A stretch of 64,000 bases of DNA, from positions 1,207,011 through 1,271,010 of the forward strand of contig CAJNDS010002368.1 of NCBI GenBank assembly GCA_905221605.1. The letters are read 5' to 3'. The notes beneath the pieces are model-generated. The model did no database searches. It was not told where the DNA came from and saw only the letters and a list, made by a program, of their open reading frames with translations. Shown piece by piece: positions 33,430-42,588 of the stretch. The translations under genes and the position numbers were made by a program. Within the stretch, counting starts at the first letter, position 1, and the number at the start of each line of letters is the position of its first letter. The stretch is from Symbiodinium natans. Its lineage: Eukaryota > Sar > Dinophyceae > Suessiales > Symbiodiniaceae.

Positions 33430-34135
33430 ATCATGAAGATGAGAAAGAAGTGATTTATTCCAAATTCCATTCCCCTCGAATCTTGTTTTGTTTTTGGATT
33501 TCGTTCTTCGAAACTAGAGAAGTGAGACTTAAAAAAAGAGAGAAAGGAATTTATTCCAAATTCCACCTCCTTGAATCTTGTTGTATTTTTGAGAAGTGAG
33601 ACTCTACACACACATCCCTTTACGAACGAAAGAAGGGAATGTATTCTAAATTCCACCCCGCTCGAAATCTTGTTATACATTTTTGTTTTTTGGATTTCAT
33701 TCTTCTCTAAAACAAAATGGGGTTCTCGGCTTAGCTCCGCGCCACGTCACTGCTATGAACTCTCTGCTTCTTGAAACTCGAGTAATGAACACAAAAACAA
33801 AAGAAGAAGCGAGCGGGGTGGAATTGCCCTTGAGCTCCCCTTTAATAAGAGTCTCACTTCTCTGGTTTCGAAGAATGAAACCCAAAAAAACAAAACAAGA
33901 TTCGAGGAAGGTGGAATTTAGAATACATTCCCTTCTTTCTTTTTGTCAAGGGAAATGTTTAGAGTCTCACTTCTCTGGTTTCGATGATTCATATGCTTCC
34001 ACGCAAGCTTGCCCGGCAGAAAAAAAAGCGGAGGTTTGGGGGGGGACGCAGCTCACAGCAGTGACGTGGCGCAGGGCTAAGCCGAGAACCCCATGTTTTG
34101 TTTTGTTTTGTTTTGGACATGATTCCTATGCTTCC
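33430..34135. repeat. Inverted repeats with GGAATTTAGAATACATTCCC
   Basis: Blocks with ATTCCAAATTCCA, CTCGAATCTTGTTTTG, TTTCGTTCTTCGAAAC and GAGAAGTGAGACT (33450-33530) recur inverted at about 33845-33935. A TTTAGAATACATTCCCTTCT block recurs near 33915, 45790 and 45880. A GGGGTTCTCGGCTTAGC block at about 33720 is inverted near 34080. The whole segment is a nest of inverted copies with no protein-like frame. Confidence 0.75.
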
Positions 34136-34186
34136 ACGCGAGTTTGCTCGGCTTAAACAAGCGGGGGGTTGGGGGGGGTGCAGCCC

Positions 34187-34595
34187 CCCCCATTTGCAAA
34201 CACGATGCTTGCATTAGGCTTTTAAACTGCTGCTTAAATCCTCCACCGAAGGTCCAGCGGGTATAAAGCCTCTTAGACGTCTTAAACTGCTGCCCGAACC
34301 CATTACGCCTTTTAAACTGCTGCCCAAACCCTCCACAAAAGGCCCAGCAAGTATCAGGCCTCTTAAACTGCTGCCTAAACCCTCCGCAGAAGGCCCAGCA
34401 AGTATTACGCCTTTTAAACTGCTTGCCCAAACCCTCCAAAAAAGGCCCAGCAAATATTAGGCCTCTTAAACTGCTGCCTAAACCCTCCGCAGAAGGCCCA
34501 GCAAGTATTACGCCTCTTCAATTGCTGCCCAAAGACCCAGCAAGTATGAGGCCTCTTAAACTGCTGCCTAAACCCTCCACAGAGGGGGGGGCTTG
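34187..34595. repeat. GGCCCAGCAAGTATTA minisatellite (copy 1 of a duplicated module)
   Basis: Starts with an inverted copy of the dispersed GTTTGCAAATGGG element (34187-34217), then about six units of 60-70 bp: CCTCCGCAGAAGGCCCAGCA, AGTATTACGCC, CTCTTAAACTGCTGCC(T/C)AAA. The same array recurs at 44055-44420 and 44880-45235. Confidence 0.9.
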
Positions 34596-34870
34596 GTTGC
34601 GGCTTCAGGGGGGAACTTTAGGGGGGGCTTTAAGGGGGTTGAAAAAGAGGGGTCAAAGGGGGGGCTTTAAGCCCCTTAAAACGGGGGGGCCTTCAAGGGG
34701 GCTCTAAGGGGGCTTTTTAAAGAGGGGCTTAAAGGGGCCCCTTAAAACGGGGGGGCCTTCAAGGGGGCTCTAAGGGGGCTTTTGAAAGGGGGGCTTAAAG
34801 GGGGGCTTAAAGGGGGGTTTAAAGGGGGGCTTAAAGGGGGGCTTAAAGGGGGGCTTAAAGGGGGCTTAAA
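34596..34870 (+). repeat. GGGGGGCTTAAA minisatellite, left flank of the copia insertion
   Basis: Units of 12-13 bp, ending in GGGGCTTAAA at 34870. The copia element inserted at a TTAAA within this array; the array resumes at 43736. Confidence 0.9.
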
Positions 34871-35084
34871 TGTTAGGATGATTGGTCAGATCACCTTTGT
34901 ATCCACACAGAGATGCATTGGTCACCAGAGGATTGCTGGATCAACTTTGGCTCAAGTCGGAAAACATTGAGCTCGAGTGATTGCATCACACAGCAGAGTT
35001 TGTGCTTGTTGATTGTGCTTGATTGAACTGAGCAGTTCTGAGATCACCTGATTGAGTAGACGATTTCGCTTTTGTAAAATTTCA
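34871..35084 (+). repeat. 5' LTR of the copia element
   Basis: 214 bp, TGTTAGG..ATTTCA. It holds eight ATTG words and no CAAT. At 34946-34956 it contains TTTGGCTCAAG, identical to the last 11 nt of the dinoflagellate spliced leader. The LTR should contain the promoter and the R/U5 junction, but no TATA-like box is evident. Confidence 0.97.
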
Positions 35085-35096
35085 TGGTAGCGGAGC
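35085..35096 (+). promoter_or_regulatory. Primer-binding site for initiator tRNA-Met
   Basis: TGGTAGCGGAGC follows the LTR directly. It is complementary to a tRNA 3' end of the form GCTCCGCTACCA, close to eukaryotic initiator tRNA-Met, the usual primer of copia elements. Directness after CA and the terminal TGG make the call secure; the exact tRNA is an inference. Confidence 0.85.
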
Positions 35097-35141
35097 GCTG
35101 GACGAAGTCCAAGGGCTCCTGAAAGATTGTCTAGATTCGTG

Positions 35142-38100
35142 ATGGCAGTATTTGGAAACTTCCAAGGTCTAGGAGGAGAAATCAAATTGTTTCCTCCACC
35201 GATTTTCCATGGTGAGTCCGAGAAAGGGGAAGATTGGAGCTGGCAATTGAAGTCGTATGTTTCCTTGTACAAACCTGTAGCCCAGTCATTGATGGACAGG
35301 CTGGAAGGTACTTATGACCCCTGCATTGACCAGCACTTGGAAGATTTCGAAGCAGCAAATTGTCCGAATCAAAGATTAGTTGATTTCAGCAGACAATTGC
35401 ACTATCTTCTTGCACAGATCACAGACGGCCCCGCCAGATTGGTCGTGAGATTGAACGAAGGCGGAAATGGTTTTGAGACCTGGAGGCAATTGTATGAACG
35501 CTTTGCATTGCCTGACAGAGCCAGGGGAGTTAGCTTGTTGAGCAGATTGCTAGACTTCAGATTCCGAGACGCCTCATTCGAAGCGGATTTGACGGAGTTT
35601 ATTTCATTGAAGAACAAGCATGAGAAAGCCACAGGAAAGCTCCTTGATGATGACCTATTGGTCACTCTGATGGTCAACAAAACCTCAGGCGCATTGCAGC
35701 AACATTTGCGCCTCAACGTTGATGCATTGACCACGTTTTCCGATGTTGTACAGATTGTGAAACAGTACTACCAGAGTAGGCATTTAGCCAATTGGAGGTC
35801 ACCAAACTCTTCAGAGGGACCAGTTCCCATGGACATCGGTGCATTGAAAGGAAAAGGAAAAGGATTCAAAGGCTACAAAGGAAAGGGCAAAGGATTCAGA
35901 GGAAAGAGCAAAGGATACAAAGGAAAAGGCAAAGGAAAGAATTGGAAAGGCAAAGGAAAGAAAGGATTCCACAAAGGCTCAGGAAAAGGAAAAGGAAAAG
36001 GAAAAGGAGGAAAGATTGGAAAAGGGCCCGATTCAGGAACAGGATGTTTCATTGACTGCGAACCACATTGGAGCAAGCATTGCCCTCAGAATCGACAGTC
36101 AATGATTGCAGAGAGTGGAGAGTTAGGATATGAGTGCACAGAAGAAGAGAATTGGCCTGAAGACATTGTTGACGCCAGCTGGTGGTATGACGATTGGCAG
36201 AGCGCTTTGTACAGTGAAGAAGACTGGACGTATTGGGACGACGATTCCTGGTACGGTCAGGATTGGTATGATTCCTCTCAGGACTGGTCTGAGGATTGGT
36301 CTGATTGGAACTTAGGCGCGCAACCGGTTTTTGCTGCCACTGGCAGCGCATTGAGCAGAGAGGTACCCAACACAGGCTCGCCACCATTGGCGACCCAAGA
36401 GACTGCAGCAGCAGTCACCATTGAGAGCACAGAGCGGAGTGAAGAGAGAGAATCATTGACTCCTCAACTTGCTTCGAACAATCCATTGCTTGAGAGCCCC
36501 AGAAGGTCTAGTGCAGCCCCCAGGCCTGTGAGACCCAGCCTTACAAGTAGATTGTTCGTAGGAGCTTTGATGCTGATTGGAACATTGTCAGCCTCTGTTC
36601 CTCCACATCCTCGCAGTGCAGATGATGTGATTGTCGACAGAATGATTGGCAGTCACACCCCACATGATGACAGTAGCAGTGAGTCAAGCATTGAAGGTCA
36701 GAGTGAGCTAGTGCCGAACCCAACTGGCATTGGGATTGATCGCTTGTCTGATTTCCACATACAGTCAGGCATTGTCGACAGGAGTTGGATTTTGTTCGAT
36801 TCTGGTGCATCAGCAAATTGCTGTCCACCTTGGTTCGCATCGGACTATCCATTGCACCCAGTAGGCAGTGATTGCCCGGCGCTTAGAAGCATCTCAGGCA
36901 AGACATTGTCCATCTTGGGGAAGCGTATTGTTGAACTTGACTGCAACGGCCACTCATTGTGCGTACAGTTCTATGTTTGTGAGCACATTCCTTTCCCATT
37001 GGTCAGTGTGTCTAGATTCTTGCTTCAAGATTTTTGGACAATCATGGCAAAAGATTTCATGGCATTGATGACACCGTCAAACCAAACCGTGCCTATTGTT
37101 CGGCAAGGCACCTTGGTGTATCTCACCCCTACTGTCATTCCCTACTCAGCCTATTCAGGCCCTCGAACTGAATTGGAAATCAGTAGCCTCATGGATGACC
37201 TCGATCTTGAGACCATTGATCTTGAGTTGAGAGGCATCACTGATTCCACTCATTGTGAGTATGATCATCTTTCAAAGATTTCTTCATTGGTTGCGATGGC
37301 ACAAGCTAGAGCAAGATCCAAACCAGCATTCGCCAGAACTGTTGCTGCCAAACGAAAAGCAACAAAGAACATGGATTATTGGGAGATTGATGATCCAAAC
37401 TGCCTCCTGATCAGGCATCATGTGAAAACAAGACGAGCTATGTTCGGATTGACTCGTCTTCGTAGCTCATTGCCTGTTGCTGAGGACAGATTGACTGGCG
37501 CACGAGTCACTAAGGTGCGGTATAAGGATGGTACCGAGCAGGTCTATCGCGATGCAGATTGGAGATCTCTTGAGGATCCGGATGCTGCATTGTCTGGTGA
37601 TTGGACGGGCACCACTGAGTTTGCATTGTATCCGGCTAGCGGACAGCTAGAAGCTGGCGCGAAGCGCACACGCGAACGCACGCGTCCGCAGGATGCATTG
37701 CCTTCTTCGCCCCGCCCGCCCCACCCCATTGAGAGTGTTCCGAGCCGAGGGACCGAGAAAGCGTCAAAGAAAGTTCGCATTGTCTCGAAACAGCCGGAGA
37801 AACCGCAATCCGCGACTCGTCCTGCCCCTTCGACATTGGAACAAGTGTCTCGCGGAGAGTCGCAGCTTAGAGACAGCGAGATTGCTATTCTCAGAAGACT
37901 TCGATCGATTGGCGAGTTCAATGCGAAAATGCGTGAAGATTTGGTGCGGCTCTATCACACTCTCGATTCGGCTACAAGCAAAGAGCGAACCACTGACTAT
38001 TGGCTTCAGTTACCGAATTATTGGGTTCGCATGGTTCATCAGAAACGGACAGACACTGTGCACCCGGATGATGAGCCTTCCCCAATTGCAGAACAGAGCC

Positions 38101-41100
38101 TAGGTGATTTGCTTACTGCTGAGCGTTACACATACATTGTGGAATCGCAGTTCCCTGAGTTGAACGGCTCAGAGATTGAAGACCTGTGGTGCACCATGCT
38201 TGATCCTGATGGTGTTGAAACAGAACCTAAAGAAGATCCTAGGCGAGAATTGTATCATGTTTGGAGAGGCTTTGTTGTCTTCGCTTCGGTGCCTATTGAG
38301 GTAGGAAGGCCCATTCAGGACACTGATGACAAACATGCTAGAGTTGCCAAAGGATTGAAGGTTCCTGGTGAACCCTCAGCCTCAGAAAGAGCCCAACATG
38401 AATTGACACATTTGCCTTTCAGAGATTGGTGTCCTCATTGTGTCAAATCAAAAGGTCGTCATGGTCCTGCAAAGAAACAGTCAGATAGGCAGCCTGTGAT
38501 CCAGGTTGACTATTGCTTCCAAGCTACACATCCAGATCTCCCATTGAGAAAGATCCTGTCAGCTTGTGATGTTCAGACTGGTTTAGGCATGGCTGTGATT
38601 GTTCCCTCAAAAGGTGAGAACAACTATGCAGTAGCAGAATTGAAGAAATTCATCTACGAGTGCGGAAGGACTTTTGGCATTCTGCAGTATGACCAAGAAT
38701 CCCCATTGAAAAATGTCTGCCAAAGAGTTTGCGCTGAACTAGGTGGATTGAGTCTTCGTGCTGCGCCCAAATCACACCCACAAAGTAGTGGTTCGGTAGG
38801 TCAGATGCAAAGGACATTGTATGGTCAAGTTCGCACTTTGATTGCCCAAGTTGAGCAAAACTTGAACATTCAGATCACTTCAGATCATGTTTTGTACCCC
38901 TGGGCATTGAAGCATGCGCAATGGCTATTGAACCGATACCTTGTTCATTCTGACGGATGTACGTCTTATTACAGACGATGGAACCGAAACTATGAAGGTG
39001 GATTGTGTCAGTTTGCAGAGGTTGTTCATGCCAAAGTGATTGGTGGTCACGCGGTTAGAAAAGCCGACATTCCTTGGAAGTCAGCATTGTGGCTAGGAAG
39101 AGACACTGAGGCAGATGAGATCATTGTTGCCACTGACGAAGGAGTGACTAAGGTCAGAACAGTCAGAAGGACTCCTCCGTCTCAGCATTGGCAGCCCGAT
39201 ATTGTCAATGGACTCAAGGCTCTTCCTTGGAAGCCCAAGACTGATGGCGAACACACTACCGAGTTTGTATTGCCTAAGTCGTTGACTGTGATAGGAAAGG
39301 TTCGAGACCCTCCGGGATTGACGCCACCTACAGAGCCCAAAGAAGTTGTCAGGACCGAAAACCTCAAGACAGAGCCATTGCAACTTGAAGACATGCCAGA
39401 GAGAAGAGCTGACACGTCGATTGCTGAACAACCTGCATCTTCCTCTGCAGGAATTGTAAGGCCCGCTGAAGCTGCGGAAGACGAGAGAGCAGCTAAGTCT
39501 CTTCGCATTGACCCCGAGGCTCCTGTAGCAGAACCATCACCAAAGTCTAGGAAGATTGCTGCAGTCATGCAGCTGATTGGTGCTACTGTAGGAGTAAACA
39601 AAGCTATCACCAAGGATGGCATTGAGGTTCCAGTTCATGTCAACTACGATGAAGATGAGTATCGCACTGAATTGAAGCTCACTGAACCTATCATTTGGGA
39701 CATCACGCGTGAATACCCTGAATTGGCCCAAAAGAAAGGAATGGACCACGAAATGGGCTCCATGAAGGATTTCAACGTGTACACTGAGGTCCCAATTGAA
39801 AAATGTACAGAAGAGCAAATCAGCAATGCCATTGGAGTTCGTTGGGTGAAAAGATGGAAGACGGACACGGAACTGCGAATGAGATTGGTCGTTCAAGGTT
39901 GTTACCAAGATGCGACGAAGCTAGACACAGATTCATTGTTTGCAAGCACGCCTTCGCTTGTGACGATGAGATTGCTTCTTGTCATGGCCTTAGCTCGCAA
40001 TTGGTCTATCAGCCTTGCAGATATCTCAACCGCATTTCTTCTTGCCGCTATTGGCGCAGGTGAAGAGATTTTCGTCGTTCCTCCTGCAGAATACTATCCA
40101 ACGAGAAATTGTTTGTGGAAACTCAACAGGGCTATGTATGGACTCAAGCAAAGTCCACGATTGCGGCAAGAACATTTTGCTAAGACCATGCAAAAGCTGG
40201 GATTCCGGCGCTGCAAATCCGATAGCAACTTGTATTGTCACTCTTCGAAACAGCTCTATGTTTTGGCGTATGTTGATGATTTGATGATTGTAGGAGACCC
40301 CGAACAGTCCAAAGCTTTCATTGATTCTCTCAACAAAGAGCTTCTTGTGAAGATCACTGGACGATTGGAAGCAGGAAGCGAGCATTCCTTTCTAGGACGG
40401 AAACTGCGCCATAACGGAGATTCCATCGACATCCTCATGTCTCAGCAGTACATTGAAGAGATTCTGAAGCTTTATAGCATGAACTCTAGCTCGAACATTG
40501 TGAACACCACAGGCTCCTCAGCCCTGAAGAGAGTTCAAGATTCTGACACCCCGCTTGACAAAGAGGAGCACTCGAAGTTCCGCACAGCAGTTGGAAAATT
40601 GCTTTGGCTAGCGTTTGTAAGGCCCGATTGTTCCTACGCGGTGAAGGAGCTCAGTCGCGATGTGAAAGGACCCACATTGGAGAGCCTCGCTAAGCTGAAG
40701 CATTTGCTGAGGTATCTGAACGGTACTCGGCACACGGTGCTCAGATTGCGCCCGACTCATATGTTGACAGACTGGAAATCGAGCCTGGAGCTCGTTTGCT
40801 TTGTCGACAGTGATTGGGCCGGTTGCTCGAAGACAAGAAAGTCGACGAGCGGAAGCACGGTGCAATTGCTAGGCTCACCCATAGTGCACACATCTCGCAC
40901 ACAGGCTACCGTAGCATTGTCTTCCGGCGAAGCAGAACTGTATGCTATTGGCCAAGGCATTAACGAAGCTTTGTACGTAAAGTCGATCATCCTTGAAGCA
41001 GAATTTGCGCGCAAAGTGCGCATTACTGTTCACACGGATAGCACGGCTGGAAAGTCTATTGCCTCACGGTTTGGAACTGGCAAGCGTACAAAACACGTTG

Positions 41101-41270
41101 AGCTTAGGTATCTGTACATGCAGAATCTGATTGACGCAGGCATGCTGCGAGTGTGCAAGATTGGCACAAAGGACAACTGTGCTGATCTCCTCACGAAGTA
41201 TGTGTCCACGGAGACATTGCAGTCTCTGCTGAATCGCTTAGGATTGATCCGGAACGATTTCCGATTGTGA
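35142..41270 (+). CDS. Copia Gag-Pol polyprotein (gag, protease, integrase, RT, RNase H)
   Basis: A single 2,042-codon frame from the first ATG (35142) to TGA at 41270; upstream in-frame codons to 35127 lack ATG. Order: gag with FHGESEKGEDWSWQLKSYV near the N-terminus; a KGKGKG-rich basic stretch (about residues 235-296); a degenerate zinc knuckle CFIDCEPHWSKHC (about 302-315); an acidic Trp-rich segment (about 335-390, 11 Trp); a short hydrophobic stretch (LFVGALMLIGTLSASV); protease DSGA with Asp 553; integrase H..H..WCPHC zinc site, then Asp 1123 and Asp 1184, with Gly 1220 where the DD35E Glu is expected; RT with DISTAFL, LNRAMYGLKQSPR and YVDD (1710-1713); RNase H with FVDSDWAG (first Asp 1889), SSGEAELYA and HTDSTAGKS. 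It has no stop or shift. Apart from the integrase residue it appears intact. Confidence 0.95.
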   Translation: MAVFGNFQGLGGEIKLFPPPIFHGESEKGEDWSWQLKSYVSLYKPVAQSLMDRLEGTYDPCIDQHLEDFEAANCPNQRLVDFSRQLHYLLAQITDGPARLVVRLNEGGNGFETWRQLYERFALPDRARGVSLLSRLLDFRFRDASFEADLTEFISLKNKHEKATGKLLDDDLLVTLMVNKTSGALQQHLRLNVDALTTFSDVVQIVKQYYQSRHLANWRSPNSSEGPVPMDIGALKGKGKGFKGYKGKGKGFRGKSKGYKGKGKGKNWKGKGKKGFHKGSGKGKGKGKGGKIGKGPDSGTGCFIDCEPHWSKHCPQNRQSMIAESGELGYECTEEENWPEDIVDASWWYDDWQSALYSEEDWTYWDDDSWYGQDWYDSSQDWSEDWSDWNLGAQPVFAATGSALSREVPNTGSPPLATQETAAAVTIESTERSEERESLTPQLASNNPLLESPRRSSAAPRPVRPSLTSRLFVGALMLIGTLSASVPPHPRSADDVIVDRMIGSHTPHDDSSSESSIEGQSELVPNPTGIGIDRLSDFHIQSGIVDRSWILFDSGASANCCPPWFASDYPLHPVGSDCPALRSISGKTLSILGKRIVELDCNGHSLCVQFYVCEHIPFPLVSVSRFLLQDFWTIMAKDFMALMTPSNQTVPIVRQGTLVYLTPTVIPYSAYSGPRTELEISSLMDDLDLETIDLELRGITDSTHCEYDHLSKISSLVAMAQARARSKPAFARTVAAKRKATKNMDYWEIDDPNCLLIRHHVKTRRAMFGLTRLRSSLPVAEDRLTGARVTKVRYKDGTEQVYRDADWRSLEDPDAALSGDWTGTTEFALYPASGQLEAGAKRTRERTRPQDALPSSPRPPHPIESVPSRGTEKASKKVRIVSKQPEKPQSATRPAPSTLEQVSRGESQLRDSEIAILRRLRSIGEFNAKMREDLVRLYHTLDSATSKERTTDYWLQLPNYWVRMVHQKRTDTVHPDDEPSPIAEQSLGDLLTAERYTYIVESQFPELNGSEIEDLWCTMLDPDGVETEPKEDPRRELYHVWRGFVVFASVPIEVGRPIQDTDDKHARVAKGLKVPGEPSASERAQHELTHLPFRDWCPHCVKSKGRHGPAKKQSDRQPVIQVDYCFQATHPDLPLRKILSACDVQTGLGMAVIVPSKGENNYAVAELKKFIYECGRTFGILQYDQESPLKNVCQRVCAELGGLSLRAAPKSHPQSSGSVGQMQRTLYGQVRTLIAQVEQNLNIQITSDHVLYPWALKHAQWLLNRYLVHSDGCTSYYRRWNRNYEGGLCQFAEVVHAKVIGGHAVRKADIPWKSALWLGRDTEADEIIVATDEGVTKVRTVRRTPPSQHWQPDIVNGLKALPWKPKTDGEHTTEFVLPKSLTVIGKVRDPPGLTPPTEPKEVVRTENLKTEPLQLEDMPERRADTSIAEQPASSSAGIVRPAEAAEDERAAKSLRIDPEAPVAEPSPKSRKIAAVMQLIGATVGVNKAITKDGIEVPVHVNYDEDEYRTELKLTEPIIWDITREYPELAQKKGMDHEMGSMKDFNVYTEVPIEKCTEEQISNAIGVRWVKRWKTDTELRMRLVVQGCYQDATKLDTDSLFASTPSLVTMRLLLVMALARNWSISLADISTAFLLAAIGAGEEIFVVPPAEYYPTRNCLWKLNRAMYGLKQSPRLRQEHFAKTMQKLGFRRCKSDSNLYCHSSKQLYVLAYVDDLMIVGDPEQSKAFIDSLNKELLVKITGRLEAGSEHSFLGRKLRHNGDSIDILMSQQYIEEILKLYSMNSSSNIVNTTGSSALKRVQDSDTPLDKEEHSKFRTAVGKLLWLAFVRPDCSYAVKELSRDVKGPTLESLAKLKHLLRYLNGTRHTVLRLRPTHMLTDWKSSLELVCFVDSDWAGCSKTRKSTSGSTVQLLGSPIVHTSRTQATVALSSGEAELYAIGQGINEALYVKSIILEAEFARKVRITVHTDSTAGKSIASRFGTGKRTKHVELRYLYMQNLIDAGMLRVCKIGTKDNCADLLTKYVSTETLQSLLNRLGLIRNDFRL

Positions 41271-41371
41271 CTGAAGCACTGGCGTCGTTTCACTTACCCT
41301 TAAAAAAAAATTGTTTCACGCGTTCCTTTTGGCATTGCATGTTCAGTCTTCACATGTTACATGTTCTGACT

Positions 41372-41399
41372 GAGGGACCGAGAGAGAGAAGAAGAAGAG
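41372..41399 (+). promoter_or_regulatory. Purine-rich tract shortly after pol (possible old polypurine tract)
   Basis: GAGGGACCG followed by AGAGAGAGAAGAAGAAGAG, 100 bp after the pol stop. The same 9-mer GAGGGACCG sits directly before the 3' LTR at 43513-43521. In most copia elements the polypurine tract abuts the LTR, so this internal copy is out of place. Confidence 0.4.
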
Positions 41400-41403
41400 C
41401 ATT

Positions 41404-41485
41404 GGCATTGACAAACATTGTCTGCATTGCTGCTTGTGTCACATGGCATTGACAAACACTGTCTGCATTGATGCTTGTGTCACAT
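41404..41485 (+). repeat. 41-bp tandem duplication in the post-pol region
   Basis: Two adjacent 41-bp copies, each beginning GGCATTGACAAACA and ending GCTTGTGTCACAT (41404-41444 and 41445-41485), differing at two positions. Each carries two or three ATTG words. Confidence 0.9.
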
Positions 41486-41880
41486 GGGGACATGTATTGG
41501 TTTCGCGTTTTGATTCCTTACATTGCTTCGCATACGCCATGCCCAGGCTACAAACAAAAGATTGCATGCGTCAGCACCCATTGCACAACGAAAACTCGCC
41601 CTGACAAGCAACAACACATTGACCACACGCAACAAAGCATTGTACAGCAGCATAGTGTTTAGAGTAGAATTTCTCTAACTAGCACATTGTACATAGATTG
41701 ATTCTTTCAAGTTTTCCCAGTATTTTATTTTCTCCTTTGGGATTTTCCGATTTTCCTTTTAGGTGAATTGTGATCTTGGAAGTGCCTTTTGAGAATTTGT
41801 TTTGTTGCATTCTTTGCTGTGATTGCAGTCACGAGAGCATTCAGTTGGGCATTGTGCACCTCCGAAGCCCCATTGCTGCC

Positions 41881-42588
41881 ATGGACAACGCAGCAATTGA
41901 GAACAGCTGCGGCATTGTGTCGTCCCAAGGTGTTGGGATTGAGCTCAGGAAGACGGCATTGGCCAATCTTGAGCGATTGGTCACGCTGGCCATTGGCCAA
42001 TTCGGACCAGAAGCCTTGCTCTGGACCCTATTGGCTTCCATTGTGAGTGCCCTCCCATTGGAGGAAGAGATCACATTGTCGCTGGTCGCCGCACACCCGC
42101 AAGAAACTGGTGTATTGGCCTTGGCGGAATTGTTGGCGCGTCTCGAAATCTTGATCGATCGTGTCACGTCCGCATTGGTGGCCCGGACACGCCAGATTCC
42201 GCAGCTGGCATTGGACCCACTGCGCGTCCTGAATTGCCGGTTTGCGACGGCGCCATTGCCAACTGGCAACGACCATTGGTGTAGCATGAGCCTGAAGGTC
42301 AAGATGCTCATTGAGCGCTGCGAGGCGGCCATTGGTGAAGCGGTGGATCTTTCGACGGCCATTGGCTCCTACACTGCGTTGCCCCACATGGATTGGATCA
42401 AGGCATTGGTTCAGCAGACGACCCTGGTGAAGGCATTGGGAGCTGGACGATACGACGAGACATTGTCCAACCTGTGGGCAATTGTCTGCTTGCCTTTGAG
42501 TCTGGTTCGGACATTGGTGGGCATGGATACCGATGATGCTGAGGGAGACATTGAGCTGGACTGGATTGTCTCCCATGCCGCCAGCTGA
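41881..42588 (+). CDS. Extra copia ORF A between pol and 3' LTR, unknown function
   Basis: A 235-codon frame starting at the first ATG (41881; the open frame extends back to 41770 without ATG). The peptide is mostly helical in character, with stretches such as LANLERLVTLAIGQ, LALAELLARLEILIDRV and LVKALGAGRYDETLSNLWAI. There is no signal peptide, no clear transmembrane helix and no match to envelope proteins that I recognise. Its stop at 42586-42588 overlaps the open start of frame B by about 34 nt. It shares the ATTG enrichment of the rest of the element (22 in 42001-42600). It could be a captured host gene, a copia-specific accessory protein, or a decayed domain. Confidence 0.6.
   Translation: MDNAAIENSCGIVSSQGVGIELRKTALANLERLVTLAIGQFGPEALLWTLLASIVSALPLEEEITLSLVAAHPQETGVLALAELLARLEILIDRVTSALVARTRQIPQLALDPLRVLNCRFATAPLPTGNDHWCSMSLKVKMLIERCEAAIGEAVDLSTAIGSYTALPHMDWIKALVQQTTLVKALGAGRYDETLSNLWAIVCLPLSLVRTLVGMDTDDAEGDIELDWIVSHAAS

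Noticed and set aside
35792-36387. Overlapping frames within gag (Arg/Lys-rich plus frame and antisense frames)
   Set aside because: Shadows of the gag-pol frame, which has clear domain motifs.
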